NCBI RefSeq assembly: GCF_011043775.1
Contig: NZ_JAAKXY010000004.1
Coordinates: 434,001 to 498,000, forward strand
Reading direction: 5' to 3'
Length of the DNA stretch: 64,000 bases
Source: Natronolimnobius sp. AArcel1
GTDB lineage: Archaea > Halobacteriota > Halobacteria > Halobacteriales > Natrialbaceae
The notes beneath the pieces are model-generated. The model had not been told where the DNA came from. It was given only the letters and a program-made list of their open reading frames with translations, and made no database searches. Shown one piece after another: positions 27,580-36,998 of this stretch; the stretch's first letter is position 1; each line of letters starts with the position of its first letter. Position numbers and translations under genes: made by a program.

Positions 27580-28680
27580 ATGGACGAACGCATCCGCGAA
27601 CACGCGGCAGTACTGGTCGATTGGAGCGCTCGCATCGAGTCGGGGGATAACGTCGTACTCTCGGTGGGGCCTGAGGCCCACGAACTCGCCGTCGCCGTCG
27701 CCGAAAAACTCGGCGAGCGCGGCGCGAACCTACTGTCGACCTACAGCTCCGGCGAACTCTCGCGTGCATATCTGCAGGCACATGACGGCGAGTTCGACGA
27801 GAATCCAGCCCACGAACTCGCACTCTACGAAGAAGCGGACGTCTACCTCTCACTCGGCGGTGGCCGAAATACGAGCGCGACAGCAGACGTCTCCGGGGAG
27901 ACCCAGACCGCCTATCGCCGTGCTCGCCAGGACATTCGCGAGGCGCGCTACGAGACGCGCTGGGTGTCGACGCTCCATCCGACGCGCTCGCTCGCCCAGC
28001 AGGCCAATATGGCCTACGAAGAGTACCAGGATTTTGCCTACGACGCAATCCTGCGCGATTGGGAATCGCTGGCAGAGGAGATGGGCCAGTTGAAGGACCT
28101 CCTTGATGCAGGCTCCGAGGTCCGACTCGTCTCCGAGGGAACCGACCTCACCATGGAAATCGAGAACCGAACCGCCGTCAACAGCGCCGCCTCCGTCGAA
28201 TATGACTCACACAACCTCCCGAGCGGCGAGGTCTTCACCGCACCCACCGCTACCGAGGGCGAGGTCACCTTCGACGTCCCGATGACGCTTCGCGGCGAAG
28301 CCGTCCGGAACGTCCGCCTCGAGTTCGCAGACGGCGAGGTCGTCGACTACGACGCCGAACAGGGCGCAGACGTAATCGCCGACATTCTCGAGACTGACGC
28401 GGGCGCGAAGCGACTCGGCGAACTCGGCATCGGGATGAATCGCGGCATCGACCGCTACACGGACACCATCTTGTTCGACGAAAAAATGGGTGACACCGTC
28501 CATCTGGCGCTCGGGCGAGCCTACGACGCCTGCCTGCCGGAGGGCGAGTCGGGCAACGACTCGGCGACCCACGTCGACATGATCACGGATATGAGCGAGG
28601 ACTCGCGCCTCGAGATCGACGGCGAGGTCGTCCAGCGAAACGGTCGATTCCGCTGGGAAGACGACTTCGACAGTGAGTAA
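27580..28680 (+). CDS. M29 family aminopeptidase
   Basis: A 366-residue metallo-aminopeptidase that trims N-terminal residues from peptides in the cytoplasm. The C-terminal domain keeps the metal ligands: Glu in LPSGEVFTAP, Glu in RLGELGIGMNRG, His in GDTVHLALG, and His/Asp in THVDMITDM. The ATG at 27580 is chosen because family members begin with MDERIREHA-like sequence; the eight residues before it look like leader. Confidence 0.9.
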   Translation: MDERIREHAAVLVDWSARIESGDNVVLSVGPEAHELAVAVAEKLGERGANLLSTYSSGELSRAYLQAHDGEFDENPAHELALYEEADVYLSLGGGRNTSATADVSGETQTAYRRARQDIREARYETRWVSTLHPTRSLAQQANMAYEEYQDFAYDAILRDWESLAEEMGQLKDLLDAGSEVRLVSEGTDLTMEIENRTAVNSAASVEYDSHNLPSGEVFTAPTATEGEVTFDVPMTLRGEAVRNVRLEFADGEVVDYDAEQGADVIADILETDAGAKRLGELGIGMNRGIDRYTDTILFDEKMGDTVHLALGRAYDACLPEGESGNDSATHVDMITDMSEDSRLEIDGEVVQRNGRFRWEDDFDSE

Positions 28681-28921
28681 GGAGGTCTTACTGCAGTGTA
28701 TGGCAGCCCAAACACCATAATCACGTTCATACTAATGATGGACTCCGTCCACGGATCGAATACCGCCTCGGTCGGTGGCGGCAAGTAACCGACCGGGATG
28801 CTTGGCGTCCCACCCGTTTCGACAGTTGTCTGCCCGCCCTGCCGGAGGCGGTACATATCCGGCGTTTTCGCGTGATACTACACCTCGAGAGGCGTTCCTA
28901 CAGCACGCCAGTCAATAGACC

Positions 28922-29578
28922 GTGACGCTCTCGAGTCTCGAGGCCGAAACCGACAGTATGTGCCTGCGCGATCAGCTCCGAGCCGGCGCGGCGATCTATA
29001 ACGAGGGCTTCTATCACGCCGCCCACGACGCCTGGGAGGCACGCTGGCTCGAGTGCGAGGATGGAACGGACGACGAGCAACTGCTCCACGGGCTGATTCA
29101 GGCCACTGCCGCGGTGTTTCACGCCCACGAGTGCAACTGGGAGGGTGCCGTCGGGGTGGCCGAGAGCGCCCAGTCGTATCTCGCGGGACTTCCTGATGAC
29201 TACCGAGGCGTGGACCTGCCACCGATGCGGGCAATGCTCGCGACGTTCGCATCGGATCCCGAAGTGCTCGAGCGGCGAGCACCAGTGCGACTCGCGCTCG
29301 AGAGCGACCAGCCCCGCCTTGCCGATCTCAATATCGACCAGACCACGATTGCGGCCCCGATTCTCGCCGCCGAGTGGGGGTACGATCCGGAGCCGGTCGA
29401 ACAGGCGTGTACGTACGCCCGGACGGATCTCGAGGCAGGCGACGACGACAGCCGATTCATCACACTGGCGTTCGATTTCGTCCGGAAAGCCGACGCTCGA
29501 GGGATTATCTACCAACGATTGACGAGTCACGTCGACCGGCGACAGGCGCGTGAAGAAGACGTGCAGGGGCTGTTTTGA
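28922..29578 (+). CDS. DUF309 family protein
   Basis: A 218-residue soluble helical protein. The hallmark is FYHAAHDAWEARW near residue 31, whose two histidines and Glu suggest a metal or ligand site, followed by LLHGLIQATAAVFHA. Function unknown across bacteria and archaea. The start could be the GTG at 28922 or the ATG at 28958; the latter gives the usual family start just before the helix. Confidence 0.8.
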   Translation: MTLSSLEAETDSMCLRDQLRAGAAIYNEGFYHAAHDAWEARWLECEDGTDDEQLLHGLIQATAAVFHAHECNWEGAVGVAESAQSYLAGLPDDYRGVDLPPMRAMLATFASDPEVLERRAPVRLALESDQPRLADLNIDQTTIAAPILAAEWGYDPEPVEQACTYARTDLEAGDDDSRFITLAFDFVRKADARGIIYQRLTSHVDRRQAREEDVQGLF

Positions 29579-29828
29579 GTGTCGTGATAGCATGCAGAGT
29601 CGTGATAGAGCGTCTCAAGAAGGTTCTGTGTTGGCGGTACAAACATGAGAGTCACCTCACTGAACGGTTAATAGCAGGCAGCGGTCGCATAGTGTGGCCG
29701 GCCGATGTCTTCTTTGACAAGAGAAGAGTTCCTATTCCTTGGATGAAAATTAGGTTTTCAAACATAGGTGTCTACATCATCTAATTTAGTTGCCAAAGTA
29801 ATTAGTTGCTATAATTCAATCACCTTCC

Positions 29829-30308
29829 ATGAGCGAACCAGATTGGGCAAAAATTCTGTCTTACCTCTATAATAGCCATTCGAAGGTAGAGATTTGGCAT
29901 AATAATGAAATAGCGCAGTCAGATAAGGTCGTTTCAGAAACAGGGTTAGATCCTCAAACGATAGAGAACAACCTTGATTCAATGGAAGACATTGGAATAG
30001 TGGAAATGAATTTCTTTGATATAGATATTTCAACTGATTCTGGGAAAGAGACGACGACAGGAGTGAGTTATTCGTTGACTGAAAAGGGGTTTGATATCGC
30101 TCATGAGCGTAAACTAGTCGAACAACAAGACTTGACAAACCGAAGTCTTGTTGCAATCACAGTGCTCTTAGTGGGAGTGACGATGATACAAGCTATTGCT
30201 GCCGTTCAGTCTGTTGAAGGGGCTGAACGAACTTTTACAATTATAGCAAGCATCCTAATTCTCATATCAGTTGGTGTCGGCCTCTGGAGATCTGACTTCT
30301 TTAAATAG
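29829..30308 (+). CDS. Winged-helix protein with two C-terminal membrane helices
   Basis: A 159-residue protein; the first 95 residues look like a winged helix (VVSETGLDPQTIENNLDSME, then SYSLTEKGFDIAHE), and the last 55 hold two membrane helices (SLVAITVLLVGVTMIQAIAA and FTIIASILILISVGVGL). Coding sequence and flanks are clearly more AT-rich than the neighbours, which points to horizontal acquisition. Function unknown. Confidence 0.65.
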   Translation: MSEPDWAKILSYLYNSHSKVEIWHNNEIAQSDKVVSETGLDPQTIENNLDSMEDIGIVEMNFFDIDISTDSGKETTTGVSYSLTEKGFDIAHERKLVEQQDLTNRSLVAITVLLVGVTMIQAIAAVQSVEGAERTFTIIASILILISVGVGLWRSDFFK

Positions 30309-30462
30309 TTCAGCTGTTAGAGTGAGTTATTGGGATTTTCACTATTGGTGCCCACTAAACCCCCAATAGTGGCAGATTCAATAAACGGTCTGTGATATCC
30401 AATCAGTTCTCTACAAAAATCAATTGTGTTCGCAGCCTAAGTGATGCAGAAACTAATAGCGC

Positions 30463-31209
30463 TTAATCGTCGTGGTGCGCCGAATTATCCTGTGGCTCGT
30501 AGCCGAGGACGGCTTTCGCGCGCTCGAGTGAGTAGTACTTCCGGTCGTTGTCGGAGATGCCGTAGACGATTTCGTAGCCGTAGTCGGCTTTCACACAGCG
30601 ATCGAACAGGTGCGCGCAGTCACGATAGGAGAGCCACATTGCCTGCCCGCGTTCGTAGTCGATTGGCGGATGGTCCTTCGTGAGATTGCCGATTCGAACG
30701 TTGACGACGTCGATACCGTACTCGTCGTGATAGTAGCGCCCGAGCGATTCACCGGCAGCCTTCGAGACGCCGTAGAGATTGCCCGGCCGGGGCAGTTCCG
30801 TCCCATCGAGCAGGTAGTCGTCGTCCTCGCGGTACATCTCGGGCGTCCGTTCGTCAGTTTCGTAGTGACCGACGGCGTGATTTGAGGAGGCAAAAGCAAC
30901 CTTCTCAACACCGGCATCAACGGCCGCTTCGAAAATCGTCTGCGTGCCATCGATGTTGTTCGTCAGGACGCTGTCCCACGGCGCGGTCTTACGGGGGTCC
31001 CCAGCGAGATGGATGACGGCGTCGATCCCCTCCATCGCCTCGCGGACGGCATCGTCGTCAGTAATATCGGCGACGACGAACTCGCCCGGATAGTCTTCCG
31101 TCGGCGGATCCCGATCCATCAACCGCCACTCGTACTCCGCAGCGAGGTCGCCAAGGATCGCATCCCCGACGCGCCCCGCAGCCCCAGTCAACAGGACGGA
31201 CTGTGCCAT
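30463..31209 (-). CDS. azf: NAD-dependent SDR, glucose-6-phosphate dehydrogenase (Azf)-like
   Basis: A 248-residue extended short-chain dehydrogenase with TGAAGRVG for NAD binding near residue 8, an SSNHAVG active-site serine region, and the YGVSK Tyr-Lys pair. Its length and motifs match the haloarchaeal Azf family, whose characterised member oxidises glucose 6-phosphate with NAD+. Automatic annotation often calls such proteins NAD-dependent epimerase, and that remains an alternative. The start at 31209 (MAQSVLLTGAAG) removes a non-homologous 35-residue extension. Confidence 0.68.
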   Translation of the reverse strand: MAQSVLLTGAAGRVGDAILGDLAAEYEWRLMDRDPPTEDYPGEFVVADITDDDAVREAMEGIDAVIHLAGDPRKTAPWDSVLTNNIDGTQTIFEAAVDAGVEKVAFASSNHAVGHYETDERTPEMYREDDDYLLDGTELPRPGNLYGVSKAAGESLGRYYHDEYGIDVVNVRIGNLTKDHPPIDYERGQAMWLSYRDCAHLFDRCVKADYGYEIVYGISDNDRKYYSLERAKAVLGYEPQDNSAHHDD

Positions 31210-31373
31210 TCGTTCGGTGTGAGGGAAAGCGCCGATAAGAACCATGCGGTTCCAGACCAGTGCGGTCGTCGGTGTCACAGTCGACTCACTCGAGCAGGCA
31301 AAGACGGCGTCCACGTGCCACAGACGACCGGAGGACCGGAACCACCTTCCCGCACGCCCTCGAGCACTCGCAT

Positions 31374-31751
31374 ATGGACACTGCGCCGACCGACGCCGAA
31401 GCCGCCTGCTTCGAAGCCGGCATCAAATTCGGCACGCTGTATCACCAGTTCGCTGGCACGCCACTCTCGCCCGCGAGCGCCGACAGCATCGAGACCGCAA
31501 TGGAAGAGGCAATCGAAAATCAGCCCCACTGCACCGACGTCAGCGTCGCGGTTCAACTCGACGTCCTCGAGGCCGAACTCGCCGACTCGAGTGCGACGTA
31601 CACCGAACTGACTGGGCGCTTTCTCGAGGTCGAAATCATCGTCGAGTACGAAGACTGCGAGGTCGTAACGGAGATGGCGATGGAAGATGGCTACCCGCTG
31701 ATGCAGGTCGTCTCGGTTCGCGAAGAGCGCGGTTCGGAACGAACGGAGTGA
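31374..31751 (+). CDS. mptD: Archaeal dihydroneopterin aldolase MptD
   Basis: A 125-residue protein of the archaeal MptD family, which cleaves 7,8-dihydroneopterin to 6-hydroxymethyl-dihydropterin on the way to tetrahydrofolate or tetrahydromethanopterin. Typical parts are CFEAGIKFGTLYHQFAGTPL and the central acidic strand FLEVEIIVEYEDCEVV. The ATG at 31374 follows an upstream stretch that reads as non-coding. Convergent context: Azf lies upstream on the other strand. Confidence 0.82.
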   Translation: MDTAPTDAEAACFEAGIKFGTLYHQFAGTPLSPASADSIETAMEEAIENQPHCTDVSVAVQLDVLEAELADSSATYTELTGRFLEVEIIVEYEDCEVVTEMAMEDGYPLMQVVSVREERGSERTE

Positions 31752-31911
31752 GTGAGAACCGCGACAGGCGAATTACGCGGGATCGGAGATTCCGCGAACC
31801 ATGCAAGCGGGAGCACTTGAACTTCGCTCACTACCGTTCGCTCGTTCCATCTAAAGATAGCAAATGCTTAACTGGAAAACATATACGTATGAGACGTTCA
31901 CTCTAATTTAG

Positions 31912-32451
31912 ATGACTACTAGACGGACCCTCCTTACATCCGGTGCAACCGTTATGACTCTCACAGCAGGATGCGTGGATCGGTTTTCTGGATCACCGTC
32001 AACAACCAGTCGATCTGGTAGTGCCACTCAAGAACCGATTTTTGTCGATGAGGAAACGGGTTGGCATGGAGATCTGTTCCGTACAGAGTTATTCCTGACA
32101 CCCGATTCACTTCAGGAAGCACTCAATGAAGATGCACTCCCTGGGACGCTAGATGAAGGGTTTACAGACTTCGATCCCTCTGAATTCTTTGTTAGTATCT
32201 TCGCCTCAAAACTCGAGCTACACTCTACAGGTACAACCAAGGGATGGTGTCCCCGTCCGGAAATTAAAGATGAGACGGTCGTATTTTCTCTTCCACTAGC
32301 TGAATGGCCTGACGAGTTAGACGACCCCTACGAAGAGCTTGTTACTATCGACCTCTGGCAACGAAATAGAGCCAACCCACCGGAATCTGCGACAGTTCAG
32401 GTCAATTTGGTGTCTGAGATTGAAGCGGATCTACGCACCTGTTCGGACTAA
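31912..32451 (+). CDS. Tat-type lipoprotein, function unknown
   Basis: A 179-residue protein with TTRRTLLTSGA twin-arginine signal and TAGC lipobox at residues 18-21, followed by a Ser/Thr-rich linker and a compact beta domain. Codon use is more AT-rich than flanking core genes, suggesting recent transfer. No relative with a known role is recognised. Confidence 0.65.
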   Translation: MTTRRTLLTSGATVMTLTAGCVDRFSGSPSTTSRSGSATQEPIFVDEETGWHGDLFRTELFLTPDSLQEALNEDALPGTLDEGFTDFDPSEFFVSIFASKLELHSTGTTKGWCPRPEIKDETVVFSLPLAEWPDELDDPYEELVTIDLWQRNRANPPESATVQVNLVSEIEADLRTCSD

Positions 32452-32657
32452 CTTGATTTGGCAAGGTCTCTCCCAGATACATCTGGATGCGAAGTGGACA
32501 ACAGCGAAACCCGTGAGGAACCGAACCACGAGTCTGGACTCCTTCAAGAAGGCTTTCGAAATTCACTCGCTATGTTCGCGATATTGGCGCTGACGGACGC
32601 GTTTTCACTTTCACTTTCGGGCAACCTTTTAACCGCGGCCCCCGCAAAGGAGATGAC

Positions 32658-33110
32658 ATGAGCCAAGCGACCTTCGGCGACGACGAGGAACTGTTCGGGG
32701 AAGCAGCCAACGAGATGCGCGAGGACGTCGAATCCTCGCTCGCAGACGGCTGGGACGCCCTTCCCGCTGCCGACGACGTCTGGGAAACCGACGCCGACAA
32801 CGTGCTGGGCGTGCTCAACGGCCTCAAAACCGCTCTCGACGCGGGCGATGCAGAAGACCACCTGCGCGACGCAAAGAAGTGGTTCACGATGGGCCAGCGC
32901 GCCGACGCCTTCGAGGACGCCGACGATCTCGAGGAGGAAATCGGCGACCTCGAGGAAGCCATCAGCTCGATTTCGGACGCCGGCGAGCAGGTCGGCGACC
33001 TCACCTCGACGATTCCGGCGCTTCGTGGCACGCTCGAGGATGCTGGCCCGAGCGATGAGGAAGACGAAAGCGAGGCCGAAGCGGACGCTGACGACGAAGA
33101 CGAAGAGTAA
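32658..33110 (+). CDS. DUF5790 family protein
   Basis: A 150-residue helical acidic protein that is widespread in haloarchaea. It begins SQATFGDDEELFGEAANEM and ends in an almost wholly Asp/Glu tail. A GGAG sequence lies a few bases before the ATG, a clear ribosome site. No function is known. It converges with the creatininase-family gene. Confidence 0.75.
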   Translation: MSQATFGDDEELFGEAANEMREDVESSLADGWDALPAADDVWETDADNVLGVLNGLKTALDAGDAEDHLRDAKKWFTMGQRADAFEDADDLEEEIGDLEEAISSISDAGEQVGDLTSTIPALRGTLEDAGPSDEEDESEAEADADDEDEE

Positions 33111-33131
33111 CGCCCACAGCGCTCGAGTCCG

Positions 33132-33869
33132 TTAGCGCTGGTCGGGCCGTGAGCGGTCACGCTCGGCAACCGCCTCGAGCAGTCGCGCCAGTGCGTCACC
33201 AGCCAACTCGACCAGTTCCTCCCCGCGTGCTGCGTCGCCGGCCGTCGGGTCGCCGACGACGCCGTTTTCTGCAAATTCGGCCGAATCGTAGGCCAGATTC
33301 GCGTGGCTCACCCACTCTCCCCAGCCAGCAGCAGCGCCCTCGCGTGCCGCCTCGAGTTGCTCCTCGCGGACGAGGTCGGGCTCGAGCGCCTGCAGGAGTG
33401 AGGTCTCGAGTGGCCCGCCGTGGCCCATCTCGCTCGAGTGGTCACCAACGGCGTCGAACCAGGTGAACGGGACGGCGTAGGCGTCGCCGTCGCGAGTGAG
33501 TCGCGCACCGACCTCTCGGAGTGCGTCGACGTTGCCGCCGTGGCCGTTGACCAGCACGACGCGGTCGAAGCCGTGCGTGGCGAGGCTTGCGACGGCTTCG
33601 CGGACGTAGTCTCTGAACGTGTCTGCAGACACCCACATCGTCCCCGGAAACTGGCGGTGTTCCTCGGCGATACCGATTGGTATCGCGGGTGCGCGGACCA
33701 CCTCGCGCTCGAGGCGCTCACAGCCGGCGTCGGCGATTGCCTCGGCAGTAAGCACGTCGGTTCCGAGCGGCGCGTGGGGGCCGTGTTGTTCCGTGCTCCC
33801 GACTGGGACGACAGCCAGGTCCGTCTCGCAGTCGCGAACGTCGGTCCACGTCGCAGCAGAGAGGTGCAT
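33132..33869 (-). CDS. Creatininase-family amidohydrolase, possibly ArfB
   Basis: A 245-residue metal-dependent amidohydrolase. Ligands are visible in VPVGSTEQHGPHAPLGTD (Glu, His, Asp) and VLVNGHGGNVDAL. In archaea this family includes ArfB, which deformylates a GTP-derived formamidopyrimidine in riboflavin and F420 synthesis; whether this copy does so cannot be settled from the sequence. The start at 33869 (MHLSAATWTDV) matches the family; the frame upstream is leader-like and overlaps the next gene's promoter. Confidence 0.8.
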   Translation of the reverse strand: MHLSAATWTDVRDCETDLAVVPVGSTEQHGPHAPLGTDVLTAEAIADAGCERLEREVVRAPAIPIGIAEEHRQFPGTMWVSADTFRDYVREAVASLATHGFDRVVLVNGHGGNVDALREVGARLTRDGDAYAVPFTWFDAVGDHSSEMGHGGPLETSLLQALEPDLVREEQLEAAREGAAAGWGEWVSHANLAYDSAEFAENGVVGDPTAGDAARGEELVELAGDALARLLEAVAERDRSRPDQR

Positions 33870-33988
33870 GCACGGGACCACCAAGCGAACGGACATGAAC
33901 CCGTCGGTGGCTCGAGAATATGGGGGACAGTGGGACGTATGCGAACGCAGGGTCAACCGGTTTGGGGCTCGTGCGAGTACGGTTCACT

Positions 33989-34333
33989 ATGAGCGACGAC
34001 AATCGCGAACTCGGCGTCGAACTCGGCGACCTCGGCGACGAACTCGAGAGCCAGGAGTACCCGATCAGTCAGGACGAGCTGCTCGAAGAGTACGGAGACA
34101 ACGAGATCGGAGCCGGCGAAGAGACGTCGACGCTTAGGGAACTGCTCGAGCCGCTGAACGAAGATGAGTACGAAGACTACGGCGAGGTCGAACAGGCAAT
34201 CATGAATATGGTCGGCGATTCCGCAATCGGGCGGAAAAACTACAGCGACCGAACGCCGCCCGCGGCGGGTGAAGACCGCCAGGATGAGGGCGCACCGGAA
34301 CAAGAAGGACAGCGAGAACAGGAGTCCTTTTAG
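33989..34333 (+). CDS. DUF5789 family protein
   Basis: A 114-residue acidic protein with a small helical domain (YPISQDELLEEYGDNEIG, then LRELLEPLNEDEYEDYGEVE) and a Gln/Glu-rich disordered tail. It matches the haloarchaeal DUF5789 family (DUF2795-like helical fold, from memory). Role unknown. Divergent from the creatininase gene, convergent with the ABC transporter. Confidence 0.72.
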   Translation: MSDDNRELGVELGDLGDELESQEYPISQDELLEEYGDNEIGAGEETSTLRELLEPLNEDEYEDYGEVEQAIMNMVGDSAIGRKNYSDRTPPAAGEDRQDEGAPEQEGQREQESF

Positions 34334-34348
34334 ACCGTCACGACCCGG

Positions 34349-36307
34349 TCAGTCGTCGTCCGCGTCGATATCGAGGTCGACTTCCGTTCGGGCCTGACGG
34401 CGCTGGGCGCGCTCGATGAACTCCTGTGGTAGTTCGTCGATTTCGCCGGCCTGGACGCCCCAGAGATGTGAGTAGAGGCCGTCGTTTGCGAGGAGTTGGT
34501 CGTGGGAGCCGCGTTCGACGATCTGGCCGTCCTCGAGGACGAGAATCATGTCTGCGTCTTTGATCGTCGAGAGTCGGTGGGCGATGGCGAACGTGGTTCG
34601 ATTTTCGGTGAGATCGTCGATGGAGCGCTGGATGAGCATCTCAGTCTCGGTGTCAACGTCGCTCGTTGCCTCGTCCAGAATCAGGATATCCGGATCTTTG
34701 AGCACGGCACGGGCGATGGCGATGCGCTGGCGCTGGCCACCGGAGAGTTTGACACCGCGTTCACCGACCATCGTATCGTAGCCGTCGGGAAGATTCTGGA
34801 TGAAGTCGTGGGCCTCAGCCGCCTTCGCGGCCGCAATGATCTCCTCGCGGTCGGCATTGAACGTGCCGTAGGTGATGTTCTCCTCGACGGTGCCGTAGAA
34901 CAGGAACGAGTCCTGTCCGACGTAGCCCATCGACCGGCGCAAACTCGGTAAGGACACGTCACGCAGGTCCTGCCCGTCGACGCTGATCGCCCCGTCATCG
35001 ACATCGTAGAGTCGAAGCAGGAGTTTCAGGACGGTCGACTTGCCTGCGCCCGTCGGGCCGACGAGTGCGACCGTCTCCCCGCCATCGACATCGAACGACA
35101 CGTCGTCGATGATGCGCTCGCTGTCGTCGTAGCCGAACTCCACGTGGTCGTACTCGACGCTTCCGTCGCGAACCTCGAGTGAGTCGGCATCGACTTCGCG
35201 TTCGATTCGTCCTTCCTCGTCCATCAGGCCGAAAATCCGCTCGCTCGAGGCCTCTGCGCGCTGGTACATGTTGATGACCTGTCCGAACTGGGCCATCGGC
35301 CAGACCAGTTGCTGGGTGTACATGATGAACGCGACGAAGACACCCGTCTCGAGGGTTCCCGTGAACGGACCGGGCGCGGTATCCATGAGCACCCAGTAGC
35401 CGCCGACGAGGAAGGTGAGGACGAAGCCGATCCCCGAGATGACCTGCAGGCCGGGGAAGAACTTGATCCGCAGCCAAATTGCGCCCCAGTTCTTGTCGTA
35501 GTAGTTCTGTGAGACGTCCTCGACGCGCTCGGACTCGTACTCCTCGGTGTTCGAGGACTTGATCACGTTGATGCCGCCGAGATTGTTCTCGAGTCTCGAG
35601 TTGACTTTCCCGACCGACGAGCGGACTGCGGCGTATTTCGGCTGGATTTTCTGGACGAAAAGGTAAGTGAAGATTGCAATTAGGGGCACGGGCGCAAGCG
35701 AAACCAGCGCGAGTTGTGGGTTGAGCCAGAACAGCAGGAAGGTGATGCCAACGACCATCACGATCAGGCGCGTCGCGGAGTTCATCCCCTCGTTGAGAAA
35801 TCGCTCGAGTTGGTTGACGTCGTTCGAGAGGACAGACATCATCTCGCCGGTCTGTTTGTTCGAGAAGAACTCCATATCGAGGCGCTGCATCTTGTCGTAG
35901 GTTGCGGTTCGGACATCGTGTTGGACGTCCTGTGAGAAGGAGTTGAATCCCCAGTTGCGAAGCCAGTGAAAGACCGCGCCGAGGACGAATGAACTGGCGA
36001 CAACGACGACGACGAAGATAAACTGGTCTAGCGACTCAGTCGGAAGCCACGCCTCCGGGAGAACGGTCAGTGGCACCTGCTCGTGAAACTCCTGTGGGCC
36101 GAAGACCGAGTCGATTGCGACCGCGAGCAAGAGTGCGGGAAGGAGATCAAGTGCTCGCGCGAAAATACTCGAGAACAATCCAACAACCATCGGGAACCAA
36201 TAGGGACGACCATACTCGAAGATCAGCCGGCGCATCGGGCTCTCAGCCTGCTCGCGCTGCTCCTCGAACGGATCATCATCTTCCCAATCAATATCACTCC
36301 CGCTCAT
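34349..36307 (-). CDS. ABC exporter, fused permease and ATPase
   Basis: A 652-residue half-transporter that would function as a dimer. An acidic leader is followed by six membrane helices (about 30-320) and a nucleotide-binding domain with Walker A GPTGAGKST, signature LSGGQRQR, Walker B ILILDEATSD and the H-loop IAHRLST. Similar to MsbA/lipid or multidrug exporters; the substrate is unknown. The ATG at 36307 (MSGSDIDWEDD) is taken as start. Confidence 0.9.
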   Translation of the reverse strand: MSGSDIDWEDDDPFEEQREQAESPMRRLIFEYGRPYWFPMVVGLFSSIFARALDLLPALLLAVAIDSVFGPQEFHEQVPLTVLPEAWLPTESLDQFIFVVVVVASSFVLGAVFHWLRNWGFNSFSQDVQHDVRTATYDKMQRLDMEFFSNKQTGEMMSVLSNDVNQLERFLNEGMNSATRLIVMVVGITFLLFWLNPQLALVSLAPVPLIAIFTYLFVQKIQPKYAAVRSSVGKVNSRLENNLGGINVIKSSNTEEYESERVEDVSQNYYDKNWGAIWLRIKFFPGLQVISGIGFVLTFLVGGYWVLMDTAPGPFTGTLETGVFVAFIMYTQQLVWPMAQFGQVINMYQRAEASSERIFGLMDEEGRIEREVDADSLEVRDGSVEYDHVEFGYDDSERIIDDVSFDVDGGETVALVGPTGAGKSTVLKLLLRLYDVDDGAISVDGQDLRDVSLPSLRRSMGYVGQDSFLFYGTVEENITYGTFNADREEIIAAAKAAEAHDFIQNLPDGYDTMVGERGVKLSGGQRQRIAIARAVLKDPDILILDEATSDVDTETEMLIQRSIDDLTENRTTFAIAHRLSTIKDADMILVLEDGQIVERGSHDQLLANDGLYSHLWGVQAGEIDELPQEFIERAQRRQARTEVDLDIDADDD

Positions 36308-36372
36308 TACGAGCGAATCCGTGACGATTGACAATAAGGGTTTGCTACGAATCGAAATACGCCGGTTCGTCG

Positions 36373-36864
36373 CTAGTCGTACTCGAGTTCGACCTCATCC
36401 CCAACTGACATACCCGTCTCGTTTGCATAGCCACGGGGCACCTCGAGGACGTACTGTCCGTCGCCCGTGTGCTCGAGATCCTCTCCGTCTTCGTCGGGTT
36501 CAGGTGCGCGGGCGTGCTCGATGGACGTGATCTCGTGGTCGCTGTCGATGAAGATGATGTCAATGTCGAAGTCCATCTCGCGCATGACGTACGTTCGCTC
36601 GTTCTCGCTCGCGTGGACGAACAGCATTCCCTCGCCATCCTCGAGTGAGTCGTGGTCGCTCAACCCAGTGTGGCGCTCGCTGTACGTGTCGGCGACTTCC
36701 ACGTCAACAACAGCTTTGGATTCGCCATCAGTATCGAGGACGCGGACTTCACCGGAGTCGGCACTCCAGGGTGGTGAGATGAGACCAGTCTGCAGCAGGG
36801 CGAATGCGATGAAACCGACCGCCACAGCGACGAGAAGTGCCTTCCAGACGCGCTCGAGGACCAT
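36373..36864 (-). CDS. DUF192 family exported protein
   Basis: A 163-residue protein with one N-terminal membrane anchor (ALLVAVAVGFIAFALLQ) and the DUF192 beta-barrel outside (VEVADTYSERHTGLSDHDSL, MLFVHASENERTYVMREMDF, YVLEVPRGYANETGM). The family is common in archaea and bacteria; function unproven. It starts about 60 bases before the tRNA-Val gene and reads away from it. Confidence 0.85.
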   Translation of the reverse strand: MVLERVWKALLVAVAVGFIAFALLQTGLISPPWSADSGEVRVLDTDGESKAVVDVEVADTYSERHTGLSDHDSLEDGEGMLFVHASENERTYVMREMDFDIDIIFIDSDHEITSIEHARAPEPDEDGEDLEHTGDGQYVLEVPRGYANETGMSVGDEVELEYD

Positions 36865-36924
36865 ATCCGATCTGCGCAGTGAGAAAGTAAAGGTTATTCG
36901 GACGCAGGAATTTGGTTCGAATAC

Positions 36925-36998
36925 GGGCTCGTGGTCTAGCTGGTTATGACGCGGCCTTTACAAGGCCGAGGTCGGTGGTTCGAACCCGCCCGAGCCCA
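36925..36998 (+). tRNA. tRNA-Val (anticodon UAC)
   Basis: The acceptor arms GGGCTCG (36925-36931) and CGAGCCC (36991-36997) pair fully, with discriminator A. The anticodon stem CGGCC/GGCCG closes a seven-base loop TTTACAA giving anticodon TAC. The T-arm has GGTTCGAACCC. No intron is needed. tRNA genes are common integration targets, and AT-rich accessory DNA begins just downstream. Confidence 0.96.

Noticed and set aside
28521-28856. A minus-strand frame between the aminopeptidase and DUF309 genes
   Set aside because: Mostly antisense to the aminopeptidase; the intergenic part has no family or ribosome site.
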